Source: Podaxis mareebaensis (lineage: Eukaryota; Basidiomycota; Agaricomycetes; Agaricales; Agaricaceae). Taken from it: DNA of 64,000 bases. The position numbers were made by a program, and so were the translations under genes. The stretch covers positions 1-64,000 of the forward strand of contig JAEUWP010000282.1 of NCBI GenBank assembly GCA_018524725.1, written 5' to 3'. Every line of letters begins with the position of its first letter. The stretch's first letter is position 1. The notes beneath the pieces were generated by a model. It was given only the letters and a program-made list of their open reading frames with translations, searched no databases and was not told the origin of the DNA. Positions 53,356 to 64,000 of the stretch are shown piece by piece.

Positions 53356-56300
53356 TCACAGTCGCTTAAGTAGATCGCGGGCTGATGTATCGCTCCTAAC
53401 GCGGTCAGATGAACCCACGTCTCTTGCCTCCTCAGGTGGTGGAGATTCAACGGTCGGAGCAAGAGAGCCTACATCGGCTTTCTTTCGCCTCCCGAATGTC
53501 ACTCCCCAGTTACTAGCCAAGTTCGCCAACGTATTAGCTGCAGTCAACACTGGTCTCGCAGGTGGCAATGTAGTCTGCTGTGAACTAGTTCCAGCGAGGG
53601 GCGATGAGCGTGGGACATGGTATGATGTTGTTCTCCTTCTATGCCGACTCAACAAGTTATTCATACCGTCAGATACCGATCCTTCGGGCGATGGTGTCAC
53701 GGGCGATCCAAACGGATTCCCATCGTTAGATGGCGATGACGACAAAAGTGTCTGGTCTGTCAGAGCGGTCGTAGGCGGGGCTTTTGTTGCTCCAGGCGAA
53801 GATCCCAGTGTCGGGAGACGGCCGGAGAACTTGGAGGTCGTAGACAACCGTGAAGCTCGGGATCCGGGGCGTAACGGTGATGGTTGGCTGGCAAAGTTTT
53901 GGGGTACTGTCGAAATGATAGGAGGAAGAGAAGGTGATGGTGGAGGAGGTGGCGAAGTTTGTACGGGAGATTGTGAAATTTGTGGTTGGGGTGACGGTGT
54001 GTCTCTGGGAGAAGACGACGTTTCATGTGGAGCTTCATGTGGGGTTACCGCGTCTCGTTGGGGGGTACCATGTTGTGGTCCAAGTCCGTCGATTTGATTC
54101 TCCGTAGCTTGCGCGAGAAGTCGTGATAGCGATGATGGTCGTGCACCAGGTGAAGAGTTTGACCGCGCTCGTACCGGAAAGAACTGCGAGTTAGGAGGAT
54201 GAGTGACACGGAAGGTCTCCTCTACTTCGGTTTCGGGCGGTCCGGACGCTATTACTGGTGGCAATGCCGGTGGGCTATTTATGGGAGTAATGGCTGACAG
54301 GCCGTCTTTGGGCGCCTTTTCGATCGAGACCTTTCTGGAGGAAGCTCGTCGCTTATTCTGGCTGGGTTGGGTCCAGTCTTCCACTTCGAGCATGTAGTAC
54401 TTGATACCGTCGCCTAGACCATATGGATTGCTTGTGGGATCCTAACAGAGAACACAAAGATAGCTGAACACCGCTCGTGCTACAAATAGTGGTCAAGTGT
54501 TGCTCACCTGATGGTCCACAACACGCTCTGTAATCGAGGTAATTCTGGCCACGATCCATTCCCGCGTTTTCAGCTGTTCGGCCAGGTGTCCGGTTGCTTG
54601 AAGGAAGTAGTGCGGGAATGAAACTGTAACATGAAACAGCGGAACATCATCGGGCATCAGTCATAGCAGAAAGATTGATGAGGTAAATTGACAGTCCAGA
54701 TTTACCATTGAACGCAGCCCATGGTTTCGAAACGGAATTCCTCGTAGGGAGGAACAACGCCAGATCCCCTTTCGCAAAATTCCTAAATGAAATTTTACCC
54801 TTTGCACGTTCTCGGTACTCCTTGCATTGCTTCTGCCATTTGCGTATCGTCGACCCCGTTTTCGATATCACCTCGAGGAAGTGGTCATGATCAAACCCCC
54901 GCAGGATCTCCAAAGCAGCGGAAGGGTCTGAGGGGTCAATGGGTTCGGCCTCCTCGTTGTGTCCATGCCCAATGATACTATGCCGCATTCCCGATGAAAG
55001 CGCCGACTCCGCCATGTTGAGTGCATTTGCCATGGTCGCGTGTTTCGCTGAATTGGTGTGGGACGTCATCGCCTGAGCCGAAGCCATAGCCTTCACATGG
55101 GAGTCGCGGAACGTGATCGCGACATCCAAAATCTGAGCGACTAGCCGACTACTATCTTCAAGTCGTTGCTCGAAATCTGATTGGGAGACTTGCCCCGCGC
55201 GTAGGTCCTCCCTGAGGATCCGTTCCATGTGCCTAGCTTCTCTAAGCTCGTGCTCAACACGTTGCAACTCCTCCCGCAAACCGACGGCATCTGCATTTGC
55301 CACCTCCACCTCTGCCTTCAAGTCCTTGATCGCCCTGTCCTTGTTCTCGACAATGGCTTTAAGCTCATAAAATTGGCGTTCGAGCACGGCGCGGTCACCG
55401 TCAGCCTCTGCCCTGTGATCTCGAATAATGCGATCATGTTCTGAAGCTTGCGCCCTTAACAGGCGATCCTTCTCCAAGCTGGCCTCCTTGAGTGCCTGAT
55501 GGACTTCATCACTCTCCGCCCGGGCCGCCCGGATCTGCGCTTGCAAATCCTCTCCACGAGCACGAGCGTCCTCCAATTTGCGCAGGTTATTGGCCTGCTC
55601 CTCGAGGAGGGCGACAACTTTAGCAGCGTTCTTAGCTTCCAGCGCCTTCACTTCCTCAAACTCAGCTTTAACCTGAGCAAGCTCCTGCCGCACGAGCTCA
55701 GCTTCTCGGGATTGATACGTCGCGTCTGACAGAGCTCGTTCTAGGGCAACCCGTTGGCTTTCGATGTCAGCTGCAAGGTCTGCATTGCGCTCCTCCAATA
55801 TCCGTCGTGCAGTAGCATCGCCTTCCAATTGTCCTCGAACTTGATGCAGCTCGCGCTCTAACCGATTGCTGCGTTCTTGTTCCGTGGAAATGGACGAGTC
55901 GGCTTCCTCGAGATCTTTCTTGAGCCTCTGGATCTCAGATTGCAACGTCCTCCTCTCCTCTTTAAACATGGCTTCTTGATGTGTTTTGGCTTCCTGCGTC
56001 ATCCGCAATTGTTCAGCCAATTCCTGGTACGCCTGTTCCTCTGCCTCAATTGCTAACAATCGGGGGGAATGGATAATATTAGCTGCATTCAATTGTGATG
56101 ATGATGGAAAAGCTCACATCGCCTGCGGGAAGAAGATAGTCTTGATGCAGATAGGACTACATGATAGATTGCATCAGAAATCCAAACTATTAATGAACAA
56201 TAGAGTCCGATAAAATTTGAACCCACGTGAACGTTCTGCAATTCTGTCGAAACCGGCCTCCAAACCGTCCATCTTGACAATCAGCTTCTGCAGAGAAGCA

Positions 56301-58391
56301 CGGCACTCTGTCACGGCCCGCAAAGCGATGTCATCATTGGATGATTTTGAATACTGCTCTAGGTCATCTAAAACACGCATCAAAGCTATGTGGGGCATCA
56401 GCGTGAAACAAGACCTCGGGGGAATGGATAGTTAGGATATACCATCAACATCTGCTCGCTCAAGCGAGTATGCCGCATCGGTGCTCCCGGTCGGAGAAAA
56501 ATCTATGATGGGAACCGGATCGTCCATTCCGCGAGTATCGAAAGGGAGCTGTCCGTGCACTTCACTGCGATAGACCTGGCGCCTCTTGCGCTCGCCCGCC
56601 CTGAAAGCCTCTCAGTGATGCTTTACAGCGGAGAATGAGGTGCACCTTACGAAAGCTTAGCCATCACCTCTAGAATGGTTTGTGCACGCTGGAAGAAGAA
56701 TCGTGCTATAAGCCGTGAAATTAGTGGAGTCCTGTTTCTAAAGGCAGTACCGCTCACAAAACTCTTTGCGCCGGACGATCTCTATCACAGTAGCACCGTA
56801 TGCATACAGCATATTGTGGAGCCGTTGGATATGAGAGAAGCTGTTCTTTCCGCGGAAGCTGGCCTGAAGCGCAGTAAGTGCAGGGGGTACCTGAGCTACG
56901 TCATTGTTGAGGAGGCTGATACGCCGGACGGTTATGATACACTGTTCAGTGTATTCATTCTGCGTTACCTCGGTGAATTGATATCTCTGGGAGGTTGAAA
57001 TAATGATGTCACCTTGATCTCTGCGATGAAATGGACTTCGTTGCGATGGTCATGATCCAGCTGACGAAGCTCTACCAGAATCAGACACGGGGTCGGATGC
57101 TAGATACTCTCTCCTCACCGTGAATCAAGTTGTCGTTGCTATTCGTGGGGCCTATTGTGCAAGGTCAAAACGTTGTAAAGAGAGAGTATCAAGGCATACC
57201 CTCAAGGGCAGCAGCATAATCAGTGATTTTCTCCACAAATGCTTGGGATCGTTGAAAGCATGCTTCTGCATCGTCCAGCAACCTGTAAAGTGTGAATAAC
57301 AGAACCGCAGCAAGAGGGTGCCAATAATTACCGCCTGTCGCTGGCAGATGACCGAACAATATCGGTACCCTCTTTGAGCTTGAGGACAACTTTCTCGGTG
57401 ATCTCGAAACGCGCTTTTAGGTCCTCTGTTCGAGGAGGTCAGAAGATATGCTATGCCAAAGATTCGAGTACACACCATGCGTTCGCACACAACCCATCGC
57501 CACGGTGCGCATCTTTTCATTGGAAACATAATCTCCCAAAGTTCTATGCCGTTCGCCCGCTTCGATAGCGCGCCGAACTGAATTCGACATGAATTCAACG
57601 TGTATCTTCACTCTTTTAACGAGTTCAAGGTCCGCGTCTAGTCCCTGGAGAAGCGAGGCCTGTTTTGCGAGTTCACGTCTTGAGTTGGTAGCGATAGATT
57701 CAAAAGTGTCAAATATGGCGAGAACGTGGAGATCAAGACTGCTGGTGGCTATTCGCAAAGCCTCGTGTTGATAATGTAATGCGATGAGCATCTGGTTGAC
57801 TTGTTCATGGTGAAGGCGTGCTGTGCGCAGATATGATGCAGCGAGCTGTGAAGGTCGGAATGGTGGTGTCGCAGGTATGCTTTCTGCGCATATAATCCAC
57901 GTTAGCATCGGAGACGAGCCGAAGGAAAGCAATCTGACCTTCTACTATTGGTTGTAACGTGGGCTTCACATGCAGGTCCTTTAGTACATCCTCCAACTCG
58001 TAGTCGAGGTAGAACTTGTTAAACACATAAACTGTCTGCGGCCACAAGATTAAAGCGAACACCGGAGATGAAATAACATGTCACGTACTTGGTCTGCGGC
58101 ACCAGCAAGATCCCGGACGTTTGAATTGGTGAGCCGCCGGCCATCCGAAAGATACGCCAGAACGGCCTCCTGGTTGAGTCCGGTCTCCTGATGGATGAAG
58201 AGTTCCAAGCTCCCAGCTCTAGAGTTTGGGGGTTGGTGTGACTACAACAGAATGGGGCCCCTTATACTTGCCTCTCGATATCCCTCAAAGTAGCATTAGT
58301 CTAGGCAAGAGGTGAATGGACAGAAGACAGTAAAGAGGCGATTGCAGACCTGAAACAAATGGCCATCCTCTGCGCGGCAGATACGTAGCAT
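53356..58391 (-). CDS. ATG11: Autophagy scaffold protein Atg11, 1387 aa, 17 exons
   Basis: Exons: 58391-58350, 58300-58272, 58218-58089, 58035-57939, 57883-57476, 57425-57332, 57282-57200, 57151-57119, 57071-57013, 56986-56758, 56705-56651, 56600-56443, 56385-56227, 56156-56118, 56052-54706, 54623-54508, 54441-53356. All phases close. The N-terminus (MLRICRAEDGHLFQ, LAYLSDGRRLTN, QTVYVFNKFYLDYE) is the ubiquitin-like start of the Atg11/FIP200 family. Residues about 100-470 form the Atg17-like helical part, with FSHIQRLHNMLYAYGATVIE. Residues about 540-900 are one long coiled coil. The C-terminal claw domain has ISFRNFAKGDLALFLPTRN, KPWAAFN joined to VSFPHYFLQATGH and WIVARITSITERVVDH, and ends near 1045. 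A disordered Ser/Pro-rich tail of about 340 residues follows. Atg11 links cargo receptors to the Atg1 kinase in selective autophagy. Intron 2 uses a GC donor (AG|GCAAGT). Confidence 0.95.
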
Positions 58392-58675
58392 AGCAAGAAA
58401 TTTAGAGCAGTGGGTGGTTGAGAGCGCTAGGATAGATAATTAGAAGCTGGAAGGGTATATGGAAGGAGAGAAGGAGATAGAGAGAGATCGTCGACAGGCG
58501 GAAGTGGTAGCAGGAAGCGGAACACAGGGTGACGTGATGGGAACGAGTGACTTGTTCTAGCACTTACAGTAACCTCACTCAGTCAATACATTCGCTGACT
58601 GACCAGAAATGTCTCAGACTCTCTTTCTCAAGAACCCCTCGTCTCTATTTTCTCCCTCACCTCGCTTTCACCACC

Positions 58676-59758
58676 ATGCAAAGCGTCGCGTCCCATCCCC
58701 CACCCCACATCACCACTTTTGCGTGCCCTGAGCGACCCAGATCAAGACCATCCTACTACCTCTGCTCCTCACTGTCCTTCCAGACCGAGAAAAAACACAA
58801 GGCTGCACGAACAGCAAGAAGAGAAGCGCAAAGCACCCTTCCCCCAGAGTTGATTAGAAAGGTAACCAATCTGCTCATCCTGTCATGACATCACACTTAC
58901 TGTTCCCAGAGTATGTCATCAGCCCAAGCTTACCTGCACATCCTCTGATAACACTCCTCTGCAGTCATTTTCTGGGCTTGCCAGGATGCTTCCGTAGCAC
59001 CAAAGATGTGCCTCGTCAGCTCCGCCGTTTCTGAATGGGTCTTCCCGATCATCTACCACTCTCTGTGCTTCACCACCGCTAGAGATATCACCGACTTCGT
59101 CGCAAGGCATGACAAACCCAACAAGCGTACCCACAACCGATTACTCCTCGTCCGAGACCTCTACATTGGCAGAAATCCACATGATCAAGGTGATCTCTTC
59201 TATGGCTCCAGCCACTGGCCTATCACAGCTCTGGGGTGCCTCATCGGCTTCTGTACTGAGTTGCGTTCCCTAACTATTCTTTACTTGGACCAGCATTTAT
59301 GGCGGTGCTTTCAACCGCTTCTCCCTCCTCACCTCGAAAAGATCACCTTGGGCCCAACACATGGCATCCTCAACTCGAAAGCCCTAAAACAACACCCATG
59401 TGTATCCTTCCTCACCAGCGCGAATACATATCTCAGTGACGGGGAGATCGAGGATGTCGTCACGTACCCGACCATGACCAGGGTACGAAAACTCTGTGAA
59501 GCCAACAGCATGGCTCCTCTTTGGGCAGTTAACCAATCTCTACTACTCAACAAAACAAAGCACATAAAGAAATACGAGATCGTCATATGTGGACCCTTAG
59601 AGTACGCCGAACCGGCCTATGTCCTTGCCAAGCGAAGGAAAGAAGAGTTAGGCCTCGATGATCGGGTGGTTTTGAGTCAGTACCTTGGCGAAACCTGGGT
59701 CACTTTGGTCTATCAAGAATTTGTGAACGACAGACGTAACTTCATCGGTAGGCTTTAG
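58676..59758 (+). CDS. F-box-like protein of the agaric type, 326 aa, with an inferred 1-nt exon
   Basis: The model is 58676-58861, a single base at 58910, and 58965-59758, with introns of 48 and 54 nt that both have good donors (GTAACC, GTATGT) and CAG acceptors. The spliced frame gives LPPELIRKIIFWACQDAS followed by VAPKMCLVSSAVSEWVFPII, the typical start of the F-box-like proteins that are greatly expanded in mushrooms. Skipping the single base would shift the frame and stop within about 10 codons. The N-terminal 55 residues are Pro/Arg/Ser-rich and may be wrong in detail; the same frame is open to an ATG at 58547. The C-terminal 200 residues contain no named repeat (LRSLTILYLDQHLW, LEKITLGPTHG). 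It probably serves as a substrate adaptor of a ubiquitin ligase. It is divergent from ATG11, 284 bp apart. Confidence 0.72.
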
Positions 59759-60188
59759 TACTTGGCCCAAGACTTAGACTCACGTTTGTTTGGAATGGCC
59801 TAGCCTCCCAGTAGCATTGTTCCGTGGTTGTTTCTTCTAACCTCCTTTCTGTGTCTTTACACCTTTCCCTTACCATTACCATGTGTGTTCTGATGTGTAC
59901 AAGATGCGTTGCAATGATTCTTAAGCGGCTAAGCCAGAGCACAGAGCACTCAAATTCACTATTGAACTACGGACTTCATTTCGGGAGCTGTTCCACATGT
60001 CAAACATTTCAAAGTTCCGAACTAAAACCCATTTCCACCACCAGTTGGTAGTAAACTCATCGATCTGCAATTCTGAGTGCGTTGTTCTTGATCCAAGGCC
60101 AAAACGACCTTATGAAAGAAATCAAAGGATCTATTATTACCGTCTTATCGATGTTCCATTACAGTCTCCAGCTTCTCGCCAAAGTCTC
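59759..60188. other. Convergent intergenic region
   Basis: This lies between the 3' ends of the F-box-like gene and NDUFB7. No supported frame or repeat is seen. Confidence 0.5.
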
Positions 60189-60841
60189 CTACTCATCAAC
60201 AGCTTCAGCCTTCTTCTTTGCCAACACCTTCATCCGTCGGACATAACTAAATCACCAAACTGTCAATTTCCGGAAAAACTCTGCAAGAATCACAAGTTGA
60301 ACCCACTCTTCATATTGGCACCTAAGAAAGAAGTCCATGTGTTAAGAAATTGCCTTTGTGGGTTTAATGAATATCGAATAGAAGACGTACCGCTCATACT
60401 CGTGGCGCTCGTGCTCACATTCCCAAGGAAGGTAGTAGTTCTTTTTCCGACAAACATTCAGCGGGATCAGGAGCCTGATTTCGGCATTCCGAGTCGCAAC
60501 AGAAGGAATCCCGTATAGTCACGAGCAAGGTATGCAGACCAGACAGTCGCCCATTCGTCCGACGAAACGTCAAGAGGCCCGTAACAAAACGTCCAGTATC
60601 AATGTCCCATAACGTATCCCGAGGCAGTCCATTCAGAAGTCCACCGTACAATGTAATGTCCACATTCATAGCACAAGCACGCCCGAGTTCCATTCCAAGT
60701 CCCAAAATTCCAAACATAACATGAGTACCGCACATTTCCGGGTAGGGTGTTTACAACTCACGCAGAGCAACCATCGCGCCAGTGCAGCGGAACCCTGTTC
60801 GCCTTGAGTTCTGTTTGAGATGCTGTTGTGGGAGACGCCAT
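60189..60841 (-). CDS. NDUFB7: NADH:ubiquinone oxidoreductase subunit NDUFB7 (B18), twin Cx9C protein, 78 aa
   Basis: Four exons: 60841-60762, 60474-60391, 60321-60307 and 60246-60189. Every exon is too short to stand out as a frame, and intron 1 is long (287 nt). The product has the B18 signature: ELKANRVPLHWRDGCSA joined to LLIPLNVCRKKNYYLPWEC, then EHERHEYERCQYED and YVRRMKVLAKKKAEAVDE. The two Cx9C pairs (C-SALLIPLNV-C and C-EHERHEYER-C) form the CHCH fold, which is oxidised by Mia40 in the intermembrane space. NDUFB7 is an accessory subunit of the membrane arm of complex I. Length is slightly below the animal protein because both ends are short. The third exon is only 15 nt. No mitochondrial presequence is expected for this import route. 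Confidence 0.92.
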
Positions 60842-61813
60842 TCAGTCGGAAAGGGGAATAAAGGTTTTGGGGACGGAGTCGTTGGTGCGGTGGTGCTCGT
60901 GGTTGTTGCAGACAGCGACAGCTCGTTCCGAGTTGAGAGCACGTGATCGAGACCTTTGGAACCCAATACACGCAAATAGCTCAGCAATAACTGAACAGTT
61001 GATAAGGACATAGCAGACCCTTTGAACGCACATCGAACTTCGAGGACTCCAGCTTCCAGAGGCCTAAACATTGTCTTTCACGGGCCCCCATCTAGACGCA
61101 CAGGCCTACACCGAATCACTCGGTAAAGATCATTTTCATACGGTGCGCACAATCTTAAGTATCCGTTGGTATAGGCTAGAGTTTGAGTTTTTGAGCTAAA
61201 CCGCTGGGTGATACACCACGCTTCTCTGGCAGGTCTAGGGACTCACTTCAATATAACATTAGCAGAAGAGCCGCCGCCATAATCTATTCAAGCCCCTGCT
61301 CGTTTCTCCCCCTTTTCTAAATTGAGCCTTGCGGATGCACTGATCCTTTAACCGCCGGGAATCTCCCTTCGATTACTTCGCGCCACCGCCCCTCACTTAT
61401 TCTGAACAATTCGAAGGTATGATTTGTTCATGTAAGAGCACGACTGTCCTCTTGTCGCTCGCAACTCATATTAATGGCCCGAAGTGTTTCACAAGGACAT
61501 CTTTCCAAGCAAGATCCAAGTGCGGGACTATGACCGACTTGCGCTATATGTGGGACACGTAATAGATTCCTTCGCGAACGGGAACACGCGAGACCTTGAC
61601 ACATAAGTATAAACTCGATACACAAAGCATCGATCTCAGGGAGCCATGGAACCCGTCCTTCCATTTTGTCCTGTTTATTTCTGGGACTCTTGACAGGCCT
61701 TCAGTATAGGATTCGCGGGAAATGCAATACACTGTAGACGTTTCACTCATAACTTCACATTCTCTCTCGACAAGTACAGTCTGCCACCAAACTGTCGCCC
61801 AGTCTTGTTTGCA
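60842..61813. other. Intergenic region
   Basis: This lies between the NDUFB7 start and the 3' end of the phosphoesterase gene. It holds the NDUFB7 promoter. Small frames on both strands lack motifs. Confidence 0.45.
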
Positions 61814-63990
61814 TCACTGTGCCACTTCGGAAGGAACTAGGTTCTTCAACCGTGCCTTTAGCTCCTCGGTGTCGAATTCAGCCTAGAGGAGTTCCATATC
61901 ATCAGCATTGATTATGCAACTTCATAAGGGACATACCATTCTACTCGGCATTTGCGAAAATATTGTTCCCAAGTCCGCACCCTCACAATGTTCAGCGACC
62001 CGCCCCACTCGTCCAGGGACCTGACCAAGCCCTCTCCTTCGGAAGTTAAGCCCAGCTTGTGTAACGTGCTATAACATTCAAATACAAATGCGAATGTGAA
62101 CTCCAAATCTACAGAGACAAGATACTCACACAATTATTCTCAGCCCTTCCTGCGCGCAGAGCGCACAGTGCATTGTCCTTACAGTCCCCAGGTGCACACA
62201 CCTCCACATCTACGCCTCTTGATTTGAACTCTAAGAACTTCTGAAACAGGCTATCATCCTGTTCGAATGCCTCCGTGACTTTATGCCAAAATGCGGGTGT
62301 TAATGGAGTGTTGGCTGGCCAGCCACCAGGAATGGCGGATCCGTAGACTTCGCGAGCCGAATAATATTGTTTCCATTGAGCTGTGAAATGTGACTGAGCG
62401 CAAGACTAAGGTCGCTGATTTCAAGTGGTCTCCTTACGACTGGTCTGGAATAAAGGGTCCGCCAGGTCACCTCCAAGTTTAAACATCAACGGAGTGAATG
62501 AGGTATGAACACTGCGAAAAGCGCACTGATGAATACTCTGGCATCCATGATTTCATAGGTATCTGGATCCACGTCGTATACCTTAAAGGCAGGGTTGCCA
62601 CCTATCCAAGTCCAGCCCGTCAGCCTGTTTTCCTGTATAAAGACTTGTGGAGCTCACTCCGAGGGGTCAAGGATGGCGCGATCCACATTGTGCTCACTGC
62701 GTTCTCCGCAGTGCGGTTGTCGTAGTTGGAATAAGAGATAGCGAATTCATCCTGGTTGACCATCAGAGGAAGTCACTGTCGAAGTTTAGTGCTGACTCAC
62801 GCGGTGTGTGTGTCCGTAAAACTGTCCTGCAATGGTGTTCTTGTATCGCTGGACAATCTGGTCAAAGTAGTTTGACTGGATCGACTGGTTAGAGGTGACC
62901 ACAACCAAAGTAGCGGAATTCTGCACCTGATCGTGCAACGCATCGCTCGTACTCGGTGGCATATGTGCAATGATCCATGCCCTCTCGCCGGCGTCTTCTG
63001 CGGCTTGAAGCTGCTCAGCAACGAAAGCAAGAATTCCGTTGGGATCTCGTCTGAGCGGTGGATTTGTGAATCGAACATCATGATTCTAGTAGATGATACG
63101 GACTGGAGATCATCGCTGTCGAAGAGCCAAAAACTAGGAAGAGTAAGATATCGACCTCGTTCTTCCAAAGGAGACATTTACTTGGCTTTGTACCAATAGA
63201 TGGTATTAATGGAGATGATACTGCGGGAAAGTGAATGATCGTGCAGTCAAGGACAGAGGGAAGACAAAGGAAAGGAAGCGTACCGAAGCTTAGTGCCGGG
63301 AGCGAGGACAGAGTAGCTTCCAGACATGTGTTGTACGGAATTCGTCGCAGATGCGTCAAGCCATTTCTTAAAACCAAGGTAAGCTCTTGATAGCATACTT
63401 GCTAGTAAGTTCAGCGAGACACACCGACCAGCCAGCAGCTTGGGTATCGAACACCCATTGTGAAGACGCTCCTGAGGTAGTGTTTCGAGGGAAGCTGTTT
63501 ACCGGAGCTGCATCGCTAGATGTTGATAGATACGTCGTATGCCAGGTGGAGGGAGAAAAGTCGTGGAAGGTACTAACTGGTTTCCTGTACTCGAAGCCCT
63601 CGTCACTTGTTCTGCCAAATACGAAGAGTCTTCTTACCAATCGCGGGAAAGACTGGTGCATCCATGAGCACTTCCATTTCATGATTGAACTGGGTTAATT
63701 CATCGGTAACACCGGTGCGATTTACCAGCCAAATATCGGCTAACGATGCAAATAGTCAGTGGTTCCGTCTTCACATCTTCATGGAATTCACCTTCGATTA
63801 CATCACCCGTGAAGATCGAAAAAGAGTTCTCTCGAATGGAAGCGGCATGGAGCATGCTTTGTACCAAACCAGTCGAGGTATCGCAGTTGTGGCTTCCCAA
63901 AGCTCCAGCAGCCATCTTGATGGGCTGACCAACTTCATCTGCGTAATTCCTGCAACAGATTGGTTTGGTGCATTGTACCTCCGCACCAGG
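61814..63990 (-). CDS. Acid-sphingomyelinase-like metallophosphoesterase, 5' part beyond the window (467 aa visible)
   Basis: Visible exons: 63990-63792, 63739-63638, 63584-63578, 63515-63425, 63366-63284, 63220-63182, 63133-63104, 63050-62927, 62875-62801, 62751-62658, 62601-62527, 62470-62438, 62380-62130, 62068-61937 and 61882-61814. Family sequence is clear. It starts with a Cys pair (CTKPICC) and GSHNCDTS, then FTGDVIEADIWLVN, the metal-binding GNHD built from a 7-nt exon, and APVNSFPRNTT. Further on are SGSYSVLAPGTKLRIISINT, DPNGILAFVAEQLQAAEDAG, AWIIAHMPPSTSD, YKNTIAGQFYGHTHRDEFA and APSLTPRSGNPAFKVYDVDP. The C-terminal domain contains WKQYYSAREVYG and cysteine pairs. The saposin-like N-terminus and the first DxH motif must lie past position 64000. 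Such enzymes are secreted or vacuolar zinc phosphodiesterases that cleave sphingomyelin or related phosphodiesters. Actual substrate in fungi is uncertain. Confidence 0.9.
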
Positions 63991-64000
63991 CTATAAGATT

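Noticed and set aside
53324..54097. Open frame of 257 codons on the plus strand
   Set aside because: It is antisense to the last exon of ATG11, Gly/Val/Asp-rich as expected from the complement of a Ser/Pro-rich tail, and has no independent support.
60415..61071. Two consecutive minus-strand frames that could be read as one gene upstream of and across NDUFB7
   Set aside because: They include intron 1 and the promoter of NDUFB7 in a wrong frame; splicing in the other frame gives a complete, conserved twin Cx9C protein.

Overview
The window looks like nuclear DNA of a mushroom-forming basidiomycete (Agaricomycetes). Genes are broken by many short introns, mostly 48-75 nt, with GTNNGT donors, CTNAC-like branch sites and YAG acceptors. 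Codon use is not strongly biased, and several proteins are typical of agarics: an F-box protein of the agaric type, a seven-TM orphan and a Copia-type Gag. I spliced each gene by hand and checked that the reading phase closes across every junction. Exon lists are given in the entries.

Layout. Left edge (1-2.8 kb, all minus strand): the first exons of a probable DEAD-box helicase, SDHAF2/Sdh5 (succinate dehydrogenase flavinylation factor), and two tandem micro-genes for single-pass membrane proteins. A gene-poor stretch follows (2.8-18.5 kb), with one 62-aa gene of unknown function behind a strong TATA promoter near 12.0 kb. At 18.5-19.7 kb (+) lies a second tandem pair of single-pass micro-proteins with the same intron phases as the first pair. 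Then come PWP2 (minus), a DUF7729-like secreted/GPI-type protein (+), a DUC1/DUF1769 protein (+), a solo Copia Gag ORF (+) and a seven-TM protein (minus). After another 5.6 kb gene-poor stretch come a 1504-aa protein with a split PH domain (+) and PP1 catalytic subunit (+), then a gap, an MFS sugar transporter (minus) and ATG11 (minus). ATG11 is divergent from an F-box-like gene (+). The right end holds NDUFB7 (minus) and a 5'-truncated acid-sphingomyelinase-type phosphoesterase (minus).

Functionally this is an ordinary mixture of housekeeping genes: ribosome biogenesis (PWP2), respiratory chain assembly and structure (SDHAF2, NDUFB7), autophagy scaffold (ATG11), phosphatase signalling (PP1), sugar uptake, and a phosphodiesterase with sphingomyelinase-type domains. 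No metabolic cluster is apparent. The most unusual things are (1) four micro-genes in two tandem pairs that share one gene architecture, and (2) a set of extreme micro-exons: a 1-nt exon in the F-box gene, a 7-nt exon inside the catalytic GNHD motif of the phosphoesterase, and a 15-nt exon in NDUFB7. There is also a GC-AG intron in ATG11. The long gene-poor stretches contain only short random-looking frames that I could not support as genes.
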